Shown here piece after piece: positions 28,201-40,865 of a DNA stretch of 64,000 nt; positions within the stretch are counted from its first letter, which is position 1, and the number at the start of each line of letters is the position of its first letter. This DNA comes from Strongyloides papillosus (lineage: Eukaryota > Nematoda > Chromadorea > Rhabditida > Strongyloididae): assembly GCA_005656395.1 (NCBI GenBank), contig SRSI01000004.1, positions 1,984,001 to 2,048,000 on the forward strand. The letters run 5' to 3'. The notes under the pieces were generated by a model that was not told the DNA's origin, ran no database searches, and worked only from the letters and a program-made list of their open reading frames with translations. The position numbers were made by a program, and so were the translations under genes.

Positions 28201-28763
28201 CTGATATCTCCGAGTATGTATATGAAAGGACATTAAAAATGGAAGAAAGACATAAAATGATTCGTAATTTGCAAATTAAGGAAAAACGGGTTGATATACA
28301 ATCAACTATGGATGATGTTGTTAGAGAACGCAAAATGAGTAGAGTAGTAACTGATGATGATATTGTTTCAAAAATAAATATTGCTCCAAAACATAACATT
28401 CGTGGAGTAAGATTTAGTGAAAATGATGAAATATGTAATAAGGAAGAAGATGTTAAAAAAGTTACCATTGAATTAGAGACATCATCAAGAGAAAGTCCGT
28501 CTAGAACAAATGAGGAATGGAGTAGTAAAATTATAAAAATGAAAAATTATAATGTACGAAAGATGCATAATGCATTAAATCTTAATCAATTTATGAAAGC
28601 AGAAAGTAGTGATGCACAATTAATTATTGTTAATCTTCCTGGTTTACCAGAATTAGGTCTTGACACATTTTATATGGAATTTATTGAAGCATTGACAGAA
28701 GGGTTAGAAAGAATTTTATTGGTTCGTGGTTCAGGAACTGAGGTTATTACAATATATTCATAG
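25201..28763 (+). CDS. K-Cl cotransporter (KCC branch of SLC12)
   Basis: Five exons: 25201-25375, 25428-25771, 25818-26218, 26272-27655 and 27699-28763, about 1122 residues, the usual KCC length. It should move K+ and Cl- out of the cell electroneutrally and set cell volume and neuronal chloride. Diagnostic sequences: [19 protein letters not shown] (helix 1), [20 protein letters not shown] (helix 3 region) and [20 protein letters not shown]. There is a Cys-containing extracellular loop ([16 protein letters not shown]), and the C-terminus ends in [20 protein letters not shown]. An N-terminal RFQV motif (residues 26-29) fits the docking motif for SPAK/OSR1-type kinases (GCK-3 in worms). One C-terminal regulatory Thr position is kept (YERTLKM) and the other is Asn (VRKMHNA). 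The sequence favours KCC over NKCC; I cannot tell which kcc paralog it is. Confidence 0.94.
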
Positions 28764-28874
28764 ATTTTTTTTAAATCATTAAATTTTTTGCTTTTTTTTA
28801 TATTTGAAATTTTTATTTACTATTATACAAATGATGATACAGTGATATTAACATAGAATAAAATTGTATTTAAA

Positions 28875-31800
28875 TCAGTGGAATCTGTAATTATCAATAT
28901 TAAGGTTAATAATAGCTATCGTATGTCCCATTAAAATTTGGGATCTACTTTTTGCATAAATATGTATTTTAATTTCAATTTGTTGTGGTCCATTTATGGG
29001 TTTAATTAATTTTAAAATACCTTAAAAAGAATATTATAGTAAAAGAGCAATATATTAACACACCCCAAAAATTATGTTGTTCAACTTTAAAATAACTTAA
29101 ATTTTGTGGTTCTAAAATATATTCAACAGTATATGGTGGTAAAAATCTCGAACCTATTCTTGCAACTTCTAAACCATACATTGGTATATATCTAATTGTT
29201 GGTATTGATCTAAATTGATATAGTATTTCCAATGTTGTATTCACTTTACATGCCACATCAGTAGGATAACATTTTTTTAAACAAGAATATCCTTCCTCAA
29301 CATGACTAAAATACATTAAAAAATAATTTGTTCGTTTTTTTTAATTTTATTAACCCGAAATGTTAGTTAAAAAGTACATAAAATATAGTATAAAAAATAC
29401 TAAAAAAAGAAGTTTGGCTTTCTGCGACTATGTAAGGCAGTATGTAAGTGATGTGGATGATTACTATACTCAGCAACATAAACAATCATATTAGCAACAT
29501 ACATCTGTTGAAAGTTACCATTAATAGAAAGCCTTAAAACCATCTCTAAGTGAATTTCTTGGGGACCATCTAAGGAATCTCTTAATGATACAACAGCTGA
29601 GTTAATATGATTCCCTTTTTGTATCAAAAAATTTGATCTTACAGCAGGAATAACATGCTCTTTATCTGTCAAAACCTCCTTAACATTCAACTCATATTGG
29701 ACATGATTATTAGAATTTGATGGACCTTTCAATGAAAAAAGAATAATTGATGTTCTGGAAGACGATATATTTACGTGCTTAGGAATTGCCATATATTGCC
29801 ATGTAATATGTAAAGGAATCTTTTTACATTGAGATGTGGATAAGCCACGACATGCATCAGATGACCGAAGACAACGACTATAAATTTAAATTAACTCATG
29901 CACCTCCCTAAAACTTACTTTTTATTTTGTTTATCATGATAGTAATTCCTTGGACATTTAATTTTGTGACATTTATAACTTCCAAGTGTATTAACACATA
30001 TATTATCCTTTGGACATTTTTTTTCTGCGCATTCATCAATATCTTTACACACAATACCATCTTCCATTACCTGATAACCAGGAGGGCAACTACATTTAAA
30101 TGAACCAATTGTATTTATACATTCACCCATACATAATTCATTTCCTGTATTTTCGTATGAAGCACATTCATCAATATCTTCACATGTAGTATTATCGGAT
30201 TTAAGTTGGTAACCTCTATCACAAACACATTGGTAACTTCCTGGTGTATTAATGCATCTCTGTTGGCAATTACCAATGCCTAATGCACATTCATCTACAT
30301 CAACACAATTTTTACCATCACCAGCTGATTCATAACCAGGATTACAATGACATTTAAAAGATCCAATTGTATTTTCGCATACGGCATGTAATGAACAAAC
30401 ATGTCCTTTAAATTTTTCACACTCATTTATATCTTCACATTGTAAGGATGTTTTATTAAATTCATAACCAGCTTTACATATACACTTATAAGATCCTACA
30501 GTATTTATACATTCTTGGCTACCACATGTATGAGTTCCTTCAAGACATTCATCAATATCTTGACAAAAACCTGTAGCTTTATCCATTCTTGTACCAGGTT
30601 CGCATAAATTTCCAACTTCTTGACATCTATAACTACCTGGAGTATTAATGCATTCTTCAAATTGTTTGCAAACGCCAGGAGTTAAACATTCATTAATATC
30701 TTGACATTTACCATCAGTCGCAAGGTAACCAAATGGACATGTTATTGAAACACATTCACCGGTTTTTGGGTTCATAACCTCATCTGAGGCACATTTTTTT
30801 GGATCACATCTATATGATCCTTGAATATTTCTACATGTATACATAGCACCACAATCATGTGACCCTAAATTACATTCATCTACATCTAAAAAAGAAAAAT
30901 AATTATCATTTACTTTTTAATTTTTTTAGATAAAAATTCTAACCCATGCACAATTCAGTTTCACTGTCTAAAGCATAACCAGTGCCACAACTTAATGTTC
31001 TAATACATTTGAATGAGCCAGGAACATTAAGACACCTTTGAGATTCAAGGCAATTATCAAGAAGCAGTAAGCATTCATCAATATCTATTAAAAATTATTA
31101 GAAAATTTTGTTATATTTTTTAAGCACGATACAATGGATAAAAAAGGTTACCTAAACATGTACTTCCTACATCACTCCAATAATATCCCGGTAAACAAAC
31201 ACATGAAAATGAACCTGGGACATTAAGACATTGCATATTTGGTAAATAACATATATGAAATAGTGTATCACACTCATTTATATCTGAAAACATTAACCCA
31301 GCAAAAAAAGAGAATGTTAGTGAAAATTGTTATTTTAACTAAATAATAATATAGTGCGTTAACTTTTCTTACCAACACATTTTCCAACTGGATTTGATAT
31401 AAATCCAATTGGACAATTGTTATAAGCATGTTCTCGTTTTCCATATTTATAATTTGATAAAGGAAAATCTCTTTTGTTTAAACTTTCAATCATATCTAAA
31501 CTTTGATAGATTGATTTATCCTTCACTAATTAATTTTTAGTGAAATTAACAAAGGTAAAAGTGCAAACAAAATATGTATTAACTTACCTATACATGAATA
31601 ACCATCGGGAGCTAAATCATATCCAGGTTTGCACGAACATTCAACATCTTCACCACGACGATCATTACAAAAATGTTCACACTTTGCATTTTTACATCTG
31701 TCTTTTTGATTACCCTTCGAAATTTTATTTATCTTTGTTTCTTCTACAAGAGAAGTATTATTTATTGTTTTTATTTAAAACAAACCTTTCTGGAATTTTT

Positions 31801-32242
31801 TTTCAAAATTGTTAGTATTAGTTGAATTTCCACAACATTTATTAAAACTAGAAAGGCATGGTGTACTAAAGCCTATTGGTGCTAAACAATCTTCTCCTCT
31901 TTCAACAATATCTTTAGCAAGTAAACAGCAATCACAACATTCTTTTTTTAAAGGTGCGCCAAGTTCATTTTTATCAATGGAACAATATTCAAACTCTTGA
32001 GCATTTTTTAAACCAAGAATACAACTGTTATCCATCATAGCTCTTAAACAACATATTGATGCTGTCCTGGAGCATGCTATTGAGGAACCTTCAGATCTTA
32101 AACCATGACATGAGTTTGTTTCTTTGTAATGTCTACTACCACCAGCACAACATCTTGTTAATTCTGAACCATAAATTAATGTTAACGACTGAAGGAATAA
32201 TAGTAATAGACCATCAAAACTTATACTAAACATTTTTAACAT
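28875..32242 (-). CDS. fbl-1: Fibulin-1, with alternative C-type and D-type 3' ends
   Basis: Secreted basement-membrane glycoprotein. Common exons: 31786-32242, 31588-31743, 31373-31525, 31152-31283, 30944-31084 and 29919-30885. One form ends in exon 29400-29877 (about 827 residues). The other skips it and uses 29064-29305 plus 28875-29020 (about 797 residues). Both keep the frame. Exon 1 encodes a signal peptide and anaphylatoxin-like modules with paired Cys (RCCAGG, ICCLRA, ECCDCC, KCCG). Then comes an EGF-like repeat, and about nine calcium-binding EGF repeats opening with D(I/V)(D/N)EC and carrying the N-x-x-GS(Y/F)-x-C hydroxylation-type motif. The nearer 3' exon (CRGLS, PLHITWQYMAIP) resembles vertebrate fibulin-1C. 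The distal pair (CLKKCYPTDVAC, IPTIRYI, LKLIKPINGPQ) resembles fibulin-1D. It converges on the KCC gene, whose stop is 111 nt away. Confidence 0.92.
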
Positions 32243-35200
32243 TTTAATCTATAAATAAAAAATTTCTAAATATAAAATGATTTAACAGTTTTCAAGGATG
32301 GCCAAAATTAGGAATGATAGATAAAAGACATAAAAGTAATATGATTATAATCGACATGTCAATTATTTACAGTCCATATGTTTTATCATTCAATTATTAT
32401 TATTAAAATCATAGAAATATAAGGCCTTATGCCATTTGTATGAAATGATAACTAAAATATTCCCATTAGACATATGTTAGAAAGTGATATTTACAGATAT
32501 TTACGTGAATATAGATTATAAGAAACATAATTGTATAGGGAATAATAATTTGTACTGTTATTCATATTTAAAATATTGAAACATATCTTGTTAATTTTAC
32601 CGCAATGATATAACTTTAACACTCTATATAAATATATCGGTAAATAAACAAAATAATAAACTTCGGAAATTAATATCTTTAAATTTCTTTTTGATTTTTC
32701 TAACATAAATAATAATGATTGAAATATGAGTACTAAAATTATAGAAATAGTATTTTGATGTTTATTATCCCTTTAAATATTTATATTTATACATATGTTA
32801 TTTCGTTATAAAATAATTAAGTCCATAGATAATCTTCTAAAAATTATATTAATACATATTTTTAGTATTTTAAGAATATATATTTGATAAGACAATGTAT
32901 AATGATAACAAAAATTTTATATATATTTTTAATATTTTTAGGTTGTTCATAGAATTTTTATGTTTTCTATACTCTACTTGACCTTTATCAATTTGTAATG
33001 CTTATGTAATATATTTTTACCTGATTACTAAAAAGAACTTTGTGATGAAATTAATAGGGGAAAATTTAATATTATTGATAAGAAAATGTAACATGTCATT
33101 TAAAAAATGCATCTACAAATTTTGAACGATAAAATTAGTAATCTTCTTGAATTACGTAACGGAATGTTTCTTCGAAATAGTAAGAATATATATAATTATA
33201 TAAAATTTGTTTTGATAAAAAGTAATTAAAGATAATAGTTATATATTTTAGGGTACTGTAAATAATATAATCTTTTAAATAATATTATTTTTAAACTATA
33301 TATTAAAAATAGTTATTATTAATATATTATAAACTTTATATTTCATTAGTAAAGAGAAATTTAAATAAATATTAAATTACACTAGGTAAATATAAATTGT
33401 TAAAAACTATTTTATATTATGTTAATTGGAATGTTAACAACAATAACAAATCAGATGAAGTAAAATTAGATTATGAAAGTGGAGAAACAAATTATAGCAG
33501 TTTTTTTAAAGCTGAAAATTATTTCTATTTTTATACAGTTGAAAAAAAACTAAAAAATTTATTAGCTTTATGTTTTGGATGTTTGTTTATAACTTGAAAC
33601 ATTACTATATTACATAAATTATGCTTTTAATGAAATAGCACAATAATATATATTTTCATTCACCAATGTTCAGTATATAAAAATCTCATTTATCACTAAT
33701 AACACAATTTTATTTTACTTTTAACTAGAAAGATTCTCACATTTGTGATTAAACAATTAGAAAGTTGTTAATTTTTTAAGTATTATATATTATTATACTA
33801 CAAAAAGATGATAATTTTGAGTAAATATGCTTAACAAATCGACTATTAATTAGAAAAGTAATAATTTTTACCTCATGATTTGTACAAAATTAAAAGTTAA
33901 CTTTTTAATATAGTATATAAAAGATGTTTAAAAAAAACTTTACTTTTTTATAGCCATTTTTATGTATTTAATACTATTATGTTAAAAGCGAAAATACATT
34001 TAAAAACACAACTAATAAAAATATTATTTTTGAAAAGAAAAGCAATAATTTATAGTTTTAAAAAGATAATATTTAAAAATTATATCATTTTATGTATTTT
34101 GATTTGTTTATATATTTTGGAATTGAGAAGAATTCAATAAGAATCGTTTTAATAATATTAAAGTGTAGAAACATTACTTTATAATAATTATTTCATATAT
34201 GACCAAATATTATCAGTATGAATATGTAAAAGATTTGTCACAAATAATTCAACGTAGAATAATTTTGACCTTTTGAACATTTAAAATATTTTTTAATATA
34301 GAATACAACAGGGATTATATTTCTAACAAAATGAAACAATATTTTATTCTCTAAAAAATCTAAAAAAAATCTTTTTTTTATTTCGGTAACAAATAAAGAT
34401 GTATTAATGTAGATTTAAGATATAATTTTTTTAAATAAAATGATCATAAGATAGTTCAAAATATTTTATTTACATATCTTAATTTCTAATCAAACGATGA
34501 CTTTAAACAACTGATTGCTTCAAAATTGATATTTAATTATTGAAAAGAAGTGTTTAGTGTTTATAGAGATATTTATTACTATTTTAATTAATTTATTATT
34601 GAAGAAGTTGTTGAAGTATACTAACTATCATTTCGAAGAATCATTCAATTAAACATAAAATTTAAAAAATTTTAAGACAAAATGTATAATTTTTATCTTA
34701 TTTTCATAGCTAAAAATTTAGGTATGTTAATACTTAAAATTTGATATGCATTTAGAAAAACATATTTTAATTGAATTTGTTTTTATAATTTTTAATACTG
34801 TTTGATTTATAAAAAAACTATATTTTCTGACTGCTTTTATACTGATTAGAATTTTTTTACAGTTTTTTAGAAGAATTTTTAATAAACATTAAAAAGATGA
34901 TAAATATTTAACCATTGTTAGTTTGTGTTTTTATTCGTAATACTGTCATTTTAATAATAATTTTCTTTATCTATTACAGTTTTTAAATTTATCTTTAATC
35001 TAATTTATTTAACAAAATATTTCGATTGTTTGAAATTATTACTTCTTTAAAGGTGATAAATATTTTAATTTATTTCTTTAAAAGATAAAATTTTATGGTA
35101 TCTTTATGTTTTTAAAAAAAATTTATTTGATACAATTTTAATCATTAAAATCATATCATTTTTATTAAGAAATTTTCAGTATGCTTAAACACAAATATAA

Positions 35201-36249
35201 GTATAAATGTATTATTATTTAATGTCATCATTTTTTATAATATGTGTAAGTCATGTTAGCTTATATTGTATCTCACTACTAACGAAATAGTTTTTATTGT
35301 TTAAGTAAATTCTAATATAATTAAAATTTTAATTTAAAATGACTACTTATATCTAATTTTGTTATAATAAACGGCAATCTTGATATTCAGTTATACATAA
35401 ACACTTTTAGTATACCATACAATATCAATTTTAATATTTATTTTACATTAATAATAATAAAAGACATTGCACTATAAAAGTAACAAATATGCTTTGATTT
35501 GCTAAAATTGTTGCAAAAAATAATCCACAATATTGAGCAACAATTATCAAAATTCTAAAGAGAAAGATTAAATAAATTCATACATAATACATATAACTAA
35601 AAAACTTTTATTATTTTAATGAAAAAAATTTAGAAACTATTAATAAACATAATTATTTCAATTTAACGTTGAATTAATAATTTTAATAGCTAAAAAGATC
35701 TTTTAATAAAGAATTTGCCAGTATAAGCATTCAACAATATCAGATGTTAACCTACATACTTAAAATTAAGAAATATGTTAAATTGCTGGACGTTAACATT
35801 ATTTTATATTGATAAAATTTGAACATTTTTGATGTAATAAGGGCACACCTTAGTAACTAAAATTTCCATTATAATTATTTCCATTGGAATTAATTTTTAT
35901 ATACAGAAAAGGGAGGATGATTTTCACTTGTTAATTTTTGAATGTTATATCATTGTAATTTTAAAAGAGAATTTTAAAATAGCAAATGTAGAATAATACA
36001 TTTTAATTGTTTATAAGTATTTTTTGTTCAAAAATATGCGTCTTTAATTTTAAAAAACATCAGGAAAAAAAGTAAAACGAAATATATAATGTTTTTATAT
36101 TTTGGTATTTTATTGAATGTAGTACAAAGGTTTATTATAAATAGAAATTAAACATTTTCTTAAGCAAAATTATTTAATATTAATAAATGCTGGATTTTAG
36201 AAAATATCTTTTCTATATATAATTTTCCATATTTAATAAAAATGTATAC
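32243..36249. other. AT-rich intergenic sequence
   Basis: Upstream of the fibulin gene. No coding region, tRNA or transposon end is recognised. An open frame at 33397-33597 starts at TTG, is low-complexity and is not supported. A 17-nt string AAAGTAACAAATATGCT near 35478 recurs in the foldback arm near 36285, so decayed copies of that repeat may begin here. Confidence 0.5.
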
Positions 36250-37695
36250 ACGCGATTTACTATTCCTGATTCAATAAACTTAAAGTAACAAATATGCTAA
36301 AGTTTTGATTTTTTTAGTAAATCAAGTAGCAAAAAAAATAAATCAGTTTATATTTTAAAAAATTAATAATTTTAAAATAGTCGGAAAATAAGGAAATTCA
36401 ATATTTTCAATTATATTTATATTTATGACTTTTTTAAATATCATATTGTTTATCTATTAATATAATTTATTGTTGTAATTCTATAATACCACTCTTTTAT
36501 ATTATCTTTATATTAATAATTCAATCGTTCATTTTATTCAATTTGATTAATTTGACTAAGTTTTCATGCAACGAATGTTTGTAATAATATCAACTGTTTA
36601 CAAAACTTAATATATGTAAAATGCTATAGAGTATGTATATTAACAACATAAATGATTGAAGACTTTCCCAAGTTAAAATATGAATACATTGAAATGTTAA
36701 TTTATTAATTAATATGGAACGTAAATACTTATATATGAAGTGCTAAAAGTAACAATATTTTAAAATTTTTGATTATATATAATTTTTATTAAACTAGTGA
36801 AGGCTTTGATCTTCATGCCATTGTTTAACGTTCTAACATATTCTATTTTGATTTTTTTAATAAAAACATTCACCACTCTTTGGTTCCTAATTAGGGTAAT
36901 TATCAACTAACCTAAGTAATAATAATTTGCCCTCTTATTTTGGCGTTAAGATTTTCGAATGAGCCATTATTTACTTTATTTTGTTAACTTTCAAAAAATA
37001 TTATTTGAAAACAAACCTAAAAAAAATTATTACAAAAGAGGTGTTATTTAAAAATGACTTGATCTATTGCAACTAAAACGTTTTGGTAACCGTTTTCGCA
37101 ATAAGTCAACAAATAGATTTATTGACTATTTAACTATGAAAATGAGTTAAGTTTAAAAAAAGTTATGATATAGAAAAAATTAATTTTCTCATTTTTTTGT
37201 TATGGACATGCCATTTGAACTTATAAAATAATACTTAATTTCACTACAAAATATTTATTCATTAGAAATTCAAGACTTCATATATTTGTATTTAAAATTT
37301 TTACGTTTCATATCAATTAATAAATTAACGTTTCAATATAGTTATATTTTAATTTTGAAAAGTCTTTAATCATTTATGTTGTTAATATACATACTCTACA
37401 GCATTTTACATATAATAAATTTTGTAAACAATTGATATTATTACAAACATTCGTTGCATGAAAAATTAGTCAAATTAATCAAATTAAACTACTAAAACTA
37501 TTATAACTATTAAAATATAAATAATATAAAAAAAATGGTAGCATAGAGTTACAAAAATAAAATTACATTAATAGATAAACATCCTGGTATTTAAAAAGTC
37601 ATAAGTATAAATATAATTGATATTATTGAGTTCCTTTATTTTTTGATTATTTAAAACTTTTAGTTTACTCAGAAATTAAAGTCAATTATTTGTTT

Positions 37696-39366
37696 TGTAA
37701 TCCTGGAGATCCCCTCTGATAAGGGGAGATCTCCAGAATCGTGTGTTAGCTATGATAAAACTACTATTATACAGGGTGGCCCGCGTAAGACTCCCCAGAC
37801 ATTTGCATATGTAGCTCTGCGTGTAGATAAGCTACAAATATGGTATTATAATCATTTTGTAGCTGAGATACATATGATGCTAATTATATAGACTACACAA
37901 CGGAATGTGGATTCTAGGTGGAGTTATGAACCTTCAAAAATTGAGTTCATTTTTCGACTTTCACTAAATGAAACTTTTCTATTTGGAAAGATTTTTTAAA
38001 AATTGTTGTAGATTCTGAAAGTACAAAGTCTTTTGTATTAACCCTCAAAATTACATAAAAATGGAAGTCCGGCAACTATGTTAAATTTTTAAATAAAAGT
38101 CAAAAATCTTGATTTTTGCCAGAAAATCGATGTTTTTTAAGAATAAAATTTTAATCAGATAATTTTTAAACAATTTTTATTAATATTCTGATAGAGTAAG
38201 CGAAGCTCTATCGAATGAGTATATGACCGTTCTGAACAGTTGACTATGAAAGAAGTTATGATTTGCTAAAGTCGACATTTTGACACTTTCATTTGAAAGT
38301 TAAAATACAAATAATACTTTCCCCGATCTTTATGGTATCCTAATAATAATAATAACACTACCAATACATATTAGTTTACAGATTATTACTTATTTGTTTA
38401 TAAATTGTCTAAAGAACTGAGATATTCTTTATCACCCAAATTCAAGAATAAAATAATTTTTCCAATATATTCACACCATTTACAATTATTTTATACTACT
38501 TTATATAGATATTACTCTGTAAGAACAATTATAATGTGTCTTTTAAATTTTTTGTATATCCACTCATAATCTCATACCCTGTATTTTTAAAATATGAGCA
38601 AGTTTTTATTAAATAAGGGCAATATTTTTAATACTTTTGAAAATGAAACATAATTCGTGTCCGAAAATTTGAAAAAGACTGACATATTTTCTTTTTTTAT
38701 AGAATTATTGTAAAATATGGTCAATTTTTGACTATTCATAACTTTCTTCAAACTTAATCAAATTAAGCGACACTATACTTATTCGATAGAGCTTTGCTTA
38801 CTCTATCAGAATATCAATAAAAACTTTTTAAAAATTATCTAATTAAAATGTTATTCTTAAAAAACATCGATTTTTTGGCAAAAATCAAGATTTTTAACAT
38901 TTATTTAAAAATTAAACAAAGTTGCCGGACTTCAATTTTTACGTAATTTTAGGATTTAGTACAAAAGACTTTGTACTTTCAGAATCTGCAAGAATTTTTA
39001 AAAAATCTTTCCAAATAGAAAAGTTTCATTTAGTGAAAGTCGAAAAATGAACTCAATTTTTGAAGGTTCATAACTCCACCTAGAATCCACATTCCGTTGT
39101 GTAGTCTATATAATTAGCATCATATGTATCTCAGCTACAAAATGATTATAATACCATATTTGTAGCTTATCTACACGCAGAGCTACATATGCAAATGTCT
39201 GGGGAGTCTTACGCGGGCCACCCTGTATAAAGGTATCTTTTATTATATCAAGAAGAGAGTTAACAAGAAATATATGAATGCTAAGAAAAGAAGGATCATG
39301 TATATAAGAGAACATCTCTTATATACATGTGATTTGGGGCGTATCCGACACAGCTGTCGGATAACA
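37696..39366 (-). repeat. 3' LTR of the retrotransposon, interrupted by a foldback transposon
   Basis: Matches the intact LTR at 46732-46946 base for base as far as I can read, apart from an insertion at 37772-39225 plus one TA. Plus-strand ends are TGTAATCC and GGATAACA. The LTR holds three inverted repeats: CTGGAGATCCCCT with its partner near the left end; CATGTATATAAGAG / CTCTTATATACATG (39297-39310 and 39316-39329, exact 14 bp); and TATCCGACA / TGTCGGATA near the right end. The middle one contains a TATA-like core. The AGGGGA purine tract lies just next to it at 39367-39373. Confidence 0.93.
37772..39225. mobile_element. Non-autonomous foldback transposon with CAGGGTGG ends
   Basis: 1454 bp flanked by a TA duplication (37770-37771 and 39226-39227). 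The uninterrupted LTR at 46732-46946 gives the empty site exactly. The ends are CAGGGTGGCCCGCGTAAGAC and its reverse complement. The inverted arms are long, about 450 bp each (to about 38228 on the left and from about 38777 on the right), with scattered mismatches. The central 550 bp is unique and non-coding. TA targeting and the end sequence suggest mobilisation by a Tc1/mariner-type transposase; no transposase is encoded. A diverged relative lies at 48258-52869. Confidence 0.92.
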
Positions 39367-39563
39367 TCCCCTCATGAAGCTTTTAACTCCATTAAAAGGT
39401 AACAATAGAAAAAAATTAAAGAAATAAATAAGGATGATACAATAAGTAATTTATGTTATAAGAATGAGATAAAATATATAAGATATAATGAAAAGAAAAA
39501 GTAAAAAGAAGAAAAAACAAAGTAAATTAGAATAAAGTTGCTGCAGCCAATCTTTAAAAAGTT

Positions 39564-40865
39564 TTATTTATTTTTTCTTGGGCGGCCACGTTTACGAGGT
39601 TGTAAAGGTGGTTGTTCAATTGAAGTAGATGTTGAGGGTTGGGGATTTGGTGTGGTAGATTTCTGGAATTCCGATAAGTTCTTTCTTGGTCTTCCACGAC
39701 CACGTTTGATAAGGGATGTACCAGGATTAGAAACTATAATTTCTTCAGCATGTGATAGGGTTGGCAAGGCAGCATCATTTGTAAGTGAAAGAGGTTTTCT
39801 TTGAAGTATATTTGGGGCCAATTTCAGCAAGCGGGCATTGCATTTCTCAGGTGTACCAGTTAGACGATGGGAGTTGTTAGTAACTTTGCTAATTAGATAG
39901 GAGTCACCATGAAGGTGTTCTATAATCACGTACGGTCCAATAAACTGTTGTTCATTTTTGTGTGCGGCTACGTTCTTTTTGTAAACAACTGTGCGATTGG
40001 CAAGTTTAACATGCATTGTCTCATTGTTTGTGTCATCAGTTGAAGGAGCTATCTGATTTTTGATAAATAGTAACAGGTCTCTGCGTCCAGAAATTTTGTT
40101 ACTTGGATAAGATTCATCCACCAAACGATCAACGTTGGATAGAATGTATTCTTTTGGCTTTCCTTCTTGTGTGGTAGTGTAACTGAAATTATGCGCGTAT
40201 TGAGTAAAGTTGAGAATTTCTTTTATGTCTTTGTCATTGTATATACGTATAGATTCTCGAATGACGCGATTAAAACGTTCCACTATCGCGTTTCCCTGAT
40301 GATTGTATGCAGAGACGTTGTAGTGAGTGATGTTGTAGGTTTTACAAAAAGAGTTGAATAAATCCGCAACAAAAGCTGGTCCGTTGTCAGTTTTCAAGGT
40401 GTTAGGGAAGCCTAACAAAAAGAAAGTTGACTTAAGTGAGTTGATAGTTGCTAATGTTCCCATACTGGTGCAATGATGTAGGTGTACAAACTTACTATAA
40501 TCATCAATGGTAACTAAAACATAATTTTGTTCACTGATCACCATATGATCAAGACTTAAAGTATGCCAAGGATATGGCGGAACTGGTATTGTCTTTTCAT
40601 TCACTGTAGCTTGCAGTGGGGCCTGAGGTTTTTTGAGTATACATTTCTCACAGATTGACCAAGTTTTCTTGATATCACTATCCATTGATGGCCAAAGAAA
40701 GATATCTTTCACCTTTTGTGCGCCTTTATCAAATCCATCATGTTTGCCTAAAAGAGGGTGCTCATGCCACAAAGATAGCAACATAAAGCGAAGTTTCTGA
40801 GGTACGTAAATGCGGGTCCTTCCTCTAGAATGTATTTTGCATTCAGGATACATATCCTTTCTTTA
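39564..40865 (-). CDS. Integrase of the LTR retrotransposon (-1 frame), with two AT-hooks
   Basis: The frame opens at 40865 just after a stop; the first ATG is at 40853, giving 429 codons to the stop at 39564. Numbering is from that ATG. Zinc-binding H-H-C-C region: WHEHPLLGKH near 29-38 and CEKC at 68-71. The catalytic core has D102 (LDHMV), D156 (KTDNGPAF) and E192 (HQGNAIVERFNR), with exactly 35 residues between the last two, as in retroviral and Ty3 integrases. The C-terminus carries two AT-hook-like motifs (KRGRGRPRKN near 383-392, RKRGRPRKNK at 420-429) separated by a Pro/Ser/Thr-rich linker. Integrase normally follows RNase H in the same polyprotein; here it overlaps the main frame (40748-40865) in the -1 frame, through either an indel or a programmed shift. 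Confidence 0.93.

Noticed and set aside
33397..33597. Small open frame of 66 codons
   Set aside because: It starts at a TTG, has low-complexity Asn/Lys/Tyr composition expected by chance in AT-rich DNA, and has no splice-linked neighbours.
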